DNA from: Platerodrilus igneus
Lineage: Eukaryota; Arthropoda; Insecta; Coleoptera; Lycidae
Direction: 5' to 3'
Length of the DNA stretch: 64,000 bases
Assembly: GCA_036346225.1 (NCBI GenBank)
Contig: JARFIW010001108.1
Span: 5,974,501 to 6,038,500 of the forward strand
Shown here in pieces: positions 56,380 to 64,000 of this stretch. Below the pieces are notes generated by a model. The model ran no database searches and was not told where the DNA came from. It was given only the letters and a program-made list of their open reading frames with translations. Made by a program: the position numbers and the translations under genes. Every line of letters starts with the position of its first letter. Positions within the stretch are counted from its first letter, which is position 1.

Positions 56380-56819
56380 ATTGGACTTCAAAAGGGGAAA
56401 GCGGCAGCGGGAACAACGTGGGATTTTAACATGTGGCAGAGTGTTCAGTCGAAGTACGGCCGCTCTTACGAAAGCGGTAGTGCGGCGTTCTATTTTCTTG
56501 ACGCTGTATGCGTAGTTCTTGTGCGTTCGCTTTGGTCGCGCATATCATATGCAATGTCGTTATCTGCTGACAAATTGATTAAATTAGTAATAAAATATTC
56601 AATTTTGCACATTTGTGTACAAAAATGTTAGAAAGCGGAGTAAAATATGGGACGAAATAAGCGTAGAATTGAATGAATCTGGTAAGTAAATGATTTATTG
56701 AATATAAGTTTTTATCTGCTGTATCCGGAATTATTTTAACGTTTCAGCCTTGTAATTCTCGTTATAATACCATTAAGCATTAAACTTAAGCAAATTATTT
56801 TTAAAAAAATGTGACAAAC

Positions 56820-57520
56820 TTTTCACAAACTTTAAAGGCAAACTTGAGGCTCCTCTGGGGTCGTCTTCAATATTTTCTAAATGCTTCTAATGTAGCTTCT
56901 GGGAGCTCTAAAAATTCAAAATAGAGATCGTCACATTTTTTATATCAAGTACTTTTGTAAAATACACGTGGTTTTTACAAGAAGAACTGTGGTTTCTACT
57001 AAGACTTCTAGAGCTCTGTTAAAGATTCTCCACTTTTGGGCTAAAATGCCAAACGTATTTTCCACCACTTTTCAAACCCAATAGAGTCTTGGTCTTTTTC
57101 CGGGTGTCTGATTTGATCTGTAAGGGTGAGACCTCGTTAAATATATTCTAAGGATAAAATCTTTGTCGCCTATCAAAATATAAGGGCATAGTTCATCTGA
57201 CCTGGCAAATTTTTGTCATTTGGCACATTCATTTCACATAGTTCATACTTTTTCTCATATTAAATGCTTCAAAAATACCCATTGTCACTATTTTTCGATA
57301 AACTCCAATGTCAATAAATAGAAACATACAATCAGGTCTAACAATAGCAATAAGAACAATGAATAATTCTTTTAAGTAACAAACATAATTTGATCTGCTT
57401 TTATTTGGACATTTAATTGCTACGTATTTACCATCTATACTACTGAAACAGTTTGAGCATTGCCATGATCTTCCAAATCCTTTTGCAGATTTTTTTGCCG
57501 TTTATTCTATTGCTTCCAGT
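56820..57520 (-). pseudogene. PIF/Harbinger transposase remnant (DDE_4 nuclease)
   Basis: No single long frame survives, but minus-strand fragments in consecutive order match a Harbinger nuclease. At 57400-57480 is WQCSNCFSSIDGKYVAIKCP (first Asp, IDGK), then LFIVLIAIVRPDCMFLFIDI with IGVYRK (second Asp) near 57290. A GDKDF piece follows near 57160, then KRPRLYWV and VENTFGILAQKWRIFNRAL with the catalytic Glu near 57050, and LVKTTCILQKYL. Multiple stops and indels. The N-terminal side is cut at 57521 by the AT tract and LTR. Confidence 0.75.
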
Positions 57521-57523
57521 ATA

Positions 57524-57571
<48 letters not shown>
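57521..57571. repeat. (AT)n microsatellite
   Basis: Joins the truncated Harbinger remnant to a solo LTR. Confidence 0.96.
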
Positions 57572-57574
<3 letters not shown>

Positions 57575-59907
57575 GGAGTCTTCTTGTATGAATCACCGAG
57601 TCACTAATTCGAGCCCCACAAATTGGGTGCCATATTTATTGTCTAGTTTCCCAGGAAAGAGCTCCAGCGTCGGGCCGTCATTATATTGTGAAGTTCATCT
57701 CGGCTGCTCCGCTCTCTCACTAAAATTGTTCTGAATCTTTCAAAGAAGCTTACCTGGACTGCTGAAAATCAAACTTCACCTAACAGCCACTAAGCTAGAA
57801 TCTGAAAAATACTTCCCTACAATCCTATCAAAAAAACGCAACTACCAAAATACATCACACTCTATTTACACAAATAAAAAATTACCTTCCAAAACTTTGT
57901 CCATTACAACAGTTAACATACATAAAATTACATATTTTTGTGAAGAAAACAATTCATTTTAAAATGTGTTTGGATCAAATATTTTTCATTATACATATAC
58001 CCTATTTAAAGTAAGTGGGCTAACCTCATACCTGACTTTAACCCTTGCTTAATATGAGCTCACAGGAAAACCCTTTTAACCTGTGTGCAAAATTTATAGC
58101 ACTGCAATAACAAAAGTCCACTTTACTTTGTACAGCTTTTGTATCATTATATTAATGATCCTTTTCTACATAAAACTATTTTCATTTAAATATAAAGTTC
58201 AATAAAATTTTAAGTCCATAGAATTCATAAAATAAGCACCCAAAAAGCACAAAGTATAAAAACACGTCAAATAACTCAAAAACAATGTTTAAAAAAAATT
58301 AGTTACCTGGTAACCACTACACAGCCTGCATCTGCAATCCAGCTCTCGATGTTGCCGTCTAGGATGCCTCGGAGCTATGGAACCACTCTCAAGTTGAGTT
58401 ACACTATTCTATTTAGCACACAGCTATCCAAATCTCACCAACTAACCAATGATAGTGCATGCAAACTTCCTCTACTTCTCTACTATTTTATGTACTATCC
58501 ACAAATCACTCCTCGATGCATTCACAATTGCAGATCCATCTTGGGACGCCTTGCAATCCCCAACAACCAAAATAATTGTAGTCTGTACTTACATGACATA
58601 CAGAAGCTTCGCTCTTATTTGTACATGTATTTCAAGATTTTTCAAACAACAAGTGCTACAGTACACCACTTGTGTGTAATAACAAATTTTGAAAAGCACT
58701 GAATAATATTTATTACTATTAAAATTCATGTCGATGACAAGAAAAGAGAAGAAGAGAGCTTCTCACTCCCTTACAACTGGTTATATAGACCACAAACCCC
58801 CCGTTGTTTAAGTTTCCACCACACATAAACAAACTTTCTTGGTATCACCACAACCGTTAGCACACTTTTTCAAGCACGTATTCCACAAAATACCACGAAA
58901 ATCGTTTTTATCCGTGTAGCGGCTGGTCCGCTTCGCCAAAACTAGCCTCAAAATCAATTTCTATAATGTTCACGCTCCACATGTAAGACGAACCTAGCTA
59001 TTTCTTCTTTTATCTCATATACAACCATTTTCTTTCTCATGCTTCGTTATACAAATCCCACTCAGATATGTACCCACTCTAAATCTTAGACAGTCACGCG
59101 TCTTTTTCTACCTATAACGTCCAATTACATTTCTTAATTTCTCTCCATATTTAAAATCGATATCTTGTACAAACATCTTCCATCTCTATCTTGCTTATAG
59201 CTTCTAAACCGTCCTTGTTCGTTCGTTACCAAATCTAACCGATATCTGACATTTGCATCTCCCTCCTTAATCTGATATAATCAGTTTGTCTTTTCCTATC
59301 GATCCGTGCCTGTCTTAACGTCTATTTGCATTCGTAGAAAATATTGATTTTCTGATGAGGTTGTTAACAACACGCACCCCATACATGTAAATAATTGTTA
59401 TTGGTTGTAACCGTCGAGTTTTCGTTTATTGATTTTCTTTCCTATCCCTGTCTAACAAGTTCCTGTTTTTAAATGCTATCATATGCTAAATGATATTGAA
59501 ATGTTTCTATTTTTCACTACAATTATACGTAAAATTATTGATATTAATGAAATTAAAATGAAAAAACTTTGTAACTATGGTACGCTGTTGTGCTATAATT
59601 AAAGCTGCATTATCATTCTGTACACTAACGAATTGACCTTTTGATATCGTTTAATCTTAACTGACTCTGCTCCCTAAATATTGACATTCCCTTGCAAATA
59701 AGTGCAAAGCTAAAACTAAAATAAAATTAACCCTAAATTCCTACATTAAATTACTTAATTGTTACATTAAATTTCTAAGATACCTATATAACTTTTTAAT
59801 AAGCAGTAGTTACACACGCTAGTCTACCCTAAGGTTTTTAGTTAATTCTTCATACCCTAAGCTGACCTATGACCTATCTATTTACTTCTAACCTACAAAT
59901 TACATAG

Positions 59908-59909
<2 letters not shown>
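57572..59909 (-). repeat. Solo LTR of a third subfamily, minus orientation
   Basis: A 2.34-kb AT-flanked block. On the minus strand it ends AAGACTCCACA. Near the end are two primer-site-like copies, TATGGCACCCAATTTGTGGG (about 57610-57632) and ATGACGGCCCGACGCTGG (about 57665-57685). A CCAG|GTAACT donor is at about 58308 and a TATA-like CTATATAACCAG near 58785, followed by GAGAAGCTCTCTTC, similar to the initiator region of element 2. Overall sequence has diverged from the other LTRs. Left edge (minus 5' end) approximate. Confidence 0.65.

Positions 59910-59941
<32 letters not shown>
59910..59941. repeat. (AT)n microsatellite
   Basis: Right flank of the third-subfamily solo LTR. Confidence 0.96.
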
Positions 59942-59943
<2 letters not shown>

Positions 59944-59944
59944 A

Positions 59945-60790
59945 TGTGATGAAGAGATCATAATAGGTCATTGAGTACAACATTCTGTGAAATAAAGCAC
60001 CCCAAAACCAAGAAAATTAAAACTTTTTAATATTCAAGTTCTGTAAGAAACAGCCTGAATAGCATTTCTAGTAAGATACGCTTATTATAGTAATTTCTAA
60101 TACAAATAAAACCTGTGTGTAAATATTTACCCTATTTAAACATATCATTTAAAACAAGTTTCTAATACATGTTAAGCAGAACCAGTAAAACGAGTTCCAA
60201 TATTCGTTCTCAAAAGTAAAACACTTGATTCTAATTTAAGCTAGTTCTAAAGGTAAATATTTATTTTCTCCTGAAACTAACAATTGGAAGACAACGCAAA
60301 ACGTGTTATACAACCCACTTAATAATACTACATAACAATAATATCAAATACACGTCTTGAAAAACGATATTTGTAAATTTAGTCATAACACAATTGCAAG
60401 TATCGAATGCAGAATGTGTATAAGGTATTTTTCTTTGAAAGAAGCTACTTTTATTCTCGGCTATTCGTAAAGCTATAAATCAAAATATAAAAAACAGCTA
60501 ATTATCTTCCGTGAATAACTACACACCAATTAAATAAGTTTGTGAACGCGATAACACCGGCAAACACTATATATTAGATAAGAAGCTCATAAATTATAAC
60601 AGCAAGAAATAAACACCAAGCGCTTCCATTCTAAAATAAGAAAGAGTAAAATGTATACGATTGCAATAAATTTTAAACCAACAAATAATTATGACAAATC
60701 CTCACGAAATTACAGTTAATTATTACATCATGCGATACGTCAGACTTGCTGAAATATGATAGAACCATTCGAGAACTGTGAAATATTGAT
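59945..60790. other. AT-rich DNA, no gene recognised
   Basis: I looked here for the missing Harbinger N-terminus on the minus strand and did not find it. Confidence 0.4.
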
Positions 60791-60794
60791 AATC

Positions 60795-61430
60795 TTATTA
60801 TATAAAACCGGTCCGTGTGGTTGGTGAGCGCGTTCCCAGGTGGCGGATAGGGGGAACCCAGTGTCACCGTTCGAGTAATCGTTCGCTGCCATTGGGTTTT
60901 GTGACAAAATAAGCCTAGCGCTCATACTGATCCAAAGCGCTGAGTGGTATAAAATCTACAACATACGGGGGAATGAGTGTACGTCAATGCGATCTAAACC
61001 CCGCACGATGATGGTTAGGCTAATCTCACATCGCGGACCAAACCACAAAACTACTGTTACATGGGCCGGTAGCAGTCTGCACAGGGGTTCAGGCCACCTA
61101 ATGTTGGTGCCGTGCGAGGCGACCCGTGTCGGTCGGATGGTGGGGTCCTAATGGTTGAGCCACACCTCAGGTGGATTTAGTTTCTCAGTGTCTGGCAACA
61201 CGCCACTTTGGCCCAGATTTCACCTAGACAACAGCAGCCCCAAGCTGGGGAAAAAGTCACGCCAGAGGAATGGCAACAACAGCGCCCACAAAAAAACGCG
61301 TTGACTTTGAAGTGCGCCCGATCAACAAGACGAGCAAAAATGAGAGGGGAGGGATCCGTAATACCGGATAGCAGACGCCGGCTCTGCTTACCAGTGCAAC
61401 CTAAAGGATCGACTTAAAACTATCCAAATC
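60795..61430 (+). other. GC-rich island, possible 5' end of an unidentified element
   Basis: About 600 bases are markedly richer in G and C than the surroundings (for example GTGAGCGCGTTCCCAGGTGG, GGTGGGGTCCTAATGGTTGA). There is a plus frame 61208-61417 rich in Gln and Arg (ISPRQQQPQAGEKVTPEEWQ) ending in a stop. The composition recalls 5' regions of LINEs, but no endonuclease or RT follows. Both edges fade into AT-rich DNA. Identity unknown. Confidence 0.35.
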
Positions 61431-61434
61431 TAGC

Positions 61435-62340
61435 TAGCTAATTTAAAATGGCTTCAAATTTCTAAGCATTTGCCAAATGTATTAATAGTGAATCCAGCTA
61501 TTTTGCCTGCTTTATAAATTTACAAATTCGTCCTCTCTGATCTAAGTATTTTATCCTAAATTTGTTCCTAACGTTCCCTATCATTCCCTAACTGATATAT
61601 TATATATACAATCTTCTTTTCTATTTATACTGCGACCAAAAATTGGCGACAGAACGTCAAACAAATTAAACCAAGCCACAAAACAATGCAGGCAAAAATA
61701 TAAGTGTAAAAATAAATATAAATATAATATAAATATATAAATAAACATATAATAAATATATAAAGAAATATCTGAATAAGCAAAAGCATGTAACAGTGCA
61801 TATATTAGCAAAAGCAAATACATTATCAGGTGCACTCGTATGAGCATTATATCGACTAGCGCCATTACACAAAAACGTGCTTGCTAGATTATTTCAAAAT
61901 CTGTTTATAATCACAAATCAATGCTCATGCGAGTAGAGCCGCTACAATTTTATTTTTACCTCCAATATAAATTTTTCCAGCATCCGAAGATCTGGTCGTT
62001 TACCTACATCTATTGGTTTTCTACTTTTATGGGGGAGTTGAATATGCACTATTAAAGTCCTGGTGGATATGCACTAAATGTTCTGGGTGGGATCGCAATC
62101 ACTATCACTTCACTTTTAAGTCCTGGGTGATGCGCGGTTTCAATCTATTTTATTATTTCTTTATTTATTACACTTATTTAAATTAATGAGGTTTCCTGAT
62201 TTAGTTTGTTGTTATTTATTAGTTTCGTTTATTCCCAATTTTCCGCGCGTAGAAGGTTGAACAGTGATTGTTTTAGTGATGTGTTCGTCGTGCATATTAG
62301 AGTTTTGGGTATACTTATTTAATTATTATTATTATTGGTT
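61435..62340. other. AT-rich DNA, no gene recognised
   Basis: Includes TATAA-rich minus-strand frames near 61600-61870 that are compositional. Confidence 0.4.
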
Positions 62341-62341
62341 T

Positions 62342-62406
62342 CCTTTCTTTCTTTTTTTTTCTTTTTCTTTTTCTTTTTTATTTTTTTTTGTTTTGTTTTT
62401 TTTTGT
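62342..62406 (-). repeat. Poly(A)-like tail of the RNase H LINE
   Basis: T-rich on plus, so A-rich on minus (AAAAAGAAAAAGAAAAA units). It lies about 60 bases after the stop of the minus-strand RNase H frame and marks the 3' end of that LINE. Confidence 0.65.
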
Positions 62407-62466
62407 AGGTTTTGGTTATCTTGCTCTTATCATGTCAAAATCATGCCAGGTCGAAATCTATAATTT

Positions 62467-63180
62467 TCAGAGCACGTGCTCTGCGCTTTCCGCGCCCTCA
62501 CCGCATTCACAGCGGTCGTTGTTGGTTAACCCGAACCTATGTAAATACGCTTTCAAGGCGCCGTGCCCTGTTAGCAACTGAACCATTTTATGATCGAGTT
62601 TTACCTCGATCTTGCCTCTAGCTTCTAAGCTCGGTATGAATTTGTGGGTCAACCTGCCCGTGGCAGCGTTGTTCCACCTTTCTTCCCATTGTCGGATTGA
62701 CTTTTCACGCAGCTTTCTTTTAATCAAAAACTTCGGTATCGACGAATGTGATATTCGAAAGTTTCCCGTCGCGGCCTCTTTAGCTAATTCATCAGCCCTA
62801 TCTTTTCCTACGTTACCATTGTGTGACCTGACCCAACAGAACTTTAAACGTCGAAACTCGAGCGCCGTACGCGCTATCCTCCAGACGTCCGCTTGCAGGT
62901 CTGTCGAGGTGTTCATGTTTGTTAAAGCCGTCAGCGCCGATTTACTATCACTGATTATATAATTCTCGTCTCTGCCCGTATGGTTTATTACGTAATCGAT
63001 AGCCTCTCGTATTGCTACCAATTCGCACTGGAAAATTGTGCTCCAGTTCGCGAGTTTGGTTTGAAACCGAAACACCTCCCTTTCCTGCTTATACACGACA
63101 AACGCCGCGCCTGCTTGCCCATCGTCCATACGTGAACCGTCCGTATAAATTCTGATACCCATCGCGTCCTCATCACATAC
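62467..63180 (-). pseudogene. LINE ORF2 C-terminus, RNase H and zinc motif
   Basis: The frame is open from the RTE junction at 63180 (VCDEDAMGIRIYTDGSRMDD) to 62467. RNase H residues: YTDGS (first Asp), FQCELVAIREAIDYV (Glu), YIISDSKSALTAL (Asp), WVRSHNGNVGKDRADELAKE (His and last Asp), so the active site is complete. After a linker comes LTGHGALKAYLHRFGL and a Cys motif CECGEGAESAEHVL. This is the C-terminal layout of R1/LOA/I-type LINEs. The RT portion is absent because an RTE copy is inserted upstream. Confidence 0.85.
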
Positions 63181-64000
63181 ATCATCATTTTGTTATCGAC
63201 CTTACATAAGGTCGGTTTGACGCAGCTCTAACTTCTTTTCTAATCTGGGCTAATCTAAAAAGCTCTACATACCCTTCACAACCTAAATTTCTAATAATTT
63301 GACTAATATAGTTTGGTCTAGGTCTTCCTATATCCTTCTATCTTTTTCCTATCCAGCTGGCTCTACATAGATATTAGCAACCTGATGGTTGTTAAAAAAC
63401 TCTAACATGTTTACATGATTACCATTTATAAGGAAATGAAATATAACCTGGTTATCCGCTTCAAAAAGGAAAAGTGTTAAATTATATGTTATGGTAAGGC
63501 TTAAGCAACGAATCGCTGCCAACATGCCAGACCGCTACCTAATTGTAAGTTATGCCATGGTGACGTTTATTAAATTATGTTATGGTAAGGCTTAAGCAAC
63601 GAAACGCTACCAACATGCCAGACCGCTAACCAATTGTGAGTCATGTCCTGGTGACATTTAGTTAACCGATTTTTATTTTTGTTTTTGTTTTGTTTTCGAA
63701 CTTAAAGTCGGTTTGACGCAGCTCTAAATTCTTTTCTATTCTGAGCTAGTCTAAAAAGGTCTACATACCCTTCACAACCTACATCTCTAATAATTTGACT
63801 AATATAGCTTTGTCTAGGCCTTCCTACTCTATTTTTATTTGGTAGTCTATAATCTAAGACTTTACTAAATAGTCCCTCATGTCTTAACTGGTGCCCTATC
63901 ATTCTATCTCTCCTGACCTTCAATTGTTTCCACATACAGGGATCCTCACCTATCCTTCTATAAACTTCCTCGTTTGTTACTCTATCTGTCCAACTAATCT
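63181..64000 (-). mobile_element. Second RTE LINE copy, 3' part, runs off window
   Basis: Minus-strand copy of the element at 43.9-47.6 kb. It has the 3' hairpin region (GACCTTACATAAGGTC), the duplicate ORF2 C-terminus, two tandem copies of the roughly 100-bp unit (GGTAAGGCTTAAGCAACGAA at 63490 and 63583), then the ORF2 C-terminus proper at 63702-64000 (VRRDRMIGHQLRHEGL, RVGRPRQSYISQIIRDVGC, RAASNRL), open to the right edge. It is inserted in the RNase H LINE. Confidence 0.9.

Larger units (their letters stand above)
55350..56590. repeat. Segmental duplication, copy B
   Basis: The paralogue of 13046-14330. Its left edge (TATAATATATAAATTAGGATAC) has only a short AT run and no LTR element, so it serves as a pre-insertion comparison. 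It carries the OR exon and 65-codon frame in the same relative positions. Confidence 0.9.

Noticed and set aside
1442..59941. CRISPR array, operon or bacterial gene signals
   Set aside because: No spaced direct repeats of CRISPR type. Introns, LINEs, LTR elements and OR exons show a eukaryotic, insect-type genome.
61581..61872. Tyr/Leu/Phe-rich minus frames near 61.6-61.9 kb as membrane proteins
   Set aside because: Derived from TATAAATA-type repeats; no start context or conservation.
1..64000. tRNA or rRNA genes
   Set aside because: No cloverleaf with both A and B boxes and no rRNA segment was recognised by reading; the primer-site blocks are tRNA-complementary tails only.

Overview
The window looks like an AT-rich insect chromosome, most likely a hymenopteran and probably an ant. 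The evidence is three 7tm_6 odorant-receptor (OR) gene fragments, all on the minus strand, and a transposable-element (TE) population of a type I associate with ant genomes. No intact host gene was found. The window reads as a decayed OR neighbourhood filled with TEs; the species assignment is inference.

The dominant feature is one lineage of LTR retrotransposons with unusually long LTRs (about 2.1-2.3 kb). Its best primer site matches the 3' end of tRNA-Lys(CUU), and all its boundaries lie in (AT)n microsatellites. There are two elements with internal sequence (3195-12974 and 21789-29132). There are also up to five solo LTRs (1488-3120 candidate, 17447-19602, 19629-21754, 29171-31264, 57572-59909). 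All ten long AT tracts in the window abut such an LTR. From 17.4 to 31.3 kb, LTR units in both orientations are stacked with only AT repeat between them. Several of these LTRs carry degenerate copies of the primer-binding site inside their 3' ends, as if the LTR had repeatedly grown over its own primer site. A possible splice donor in U5 pairs with an acceptor just before gag.

Left to right: a Penelope-like (PLE) RT/GIY-YIG fragment cut at an AT tract (1-1440); candidate solo LTR; LTR element 1 (3.2-13.0 kb); an OR first exon inside a 1.3-kb segmental duplication (13.0-14.3); a broken DUF8207-like gene (16.0-16.7); the LTR stack (17.4-31.3); two opposed PLE remnants with hammerhead-like motifs (31.3-32.7); sparse AT-rich DNA (32.7-36.3); an RTE 3' fragment; a DD41D mariner-type transposon with TA target duplications and inverted repeats of about 285 bp (36.9-38.6); an OR middle exon (38.7-39.4); a Ty3-like element interrupted by the LTR and gag of another (40.3-43.7); an RTE-type LINE (43.9-47.6); a complete hAT transposon with a perfect 8-bp target duplication (48.68-52.81); a Crypton tyrosine recombinase between two palindromes (53.3-54.95); the second copy of the OR duplication (55.3-56.6); a decayed PIF/Harbinger transposase (56.8-57.5) abutting another AT-flanked solo LTR; a GC-rich island (60.8-61.4); and a LINE RNase H end interrupted by a second RTE copy that runs off the right edge.

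Every TE coding region seen is damaged, most lightly in the hAT and the RTE. The two internal LTR elements have near-identical LTR pairs although their coding regions are broken, so they are recent insertions that were probably mobilised in trans.
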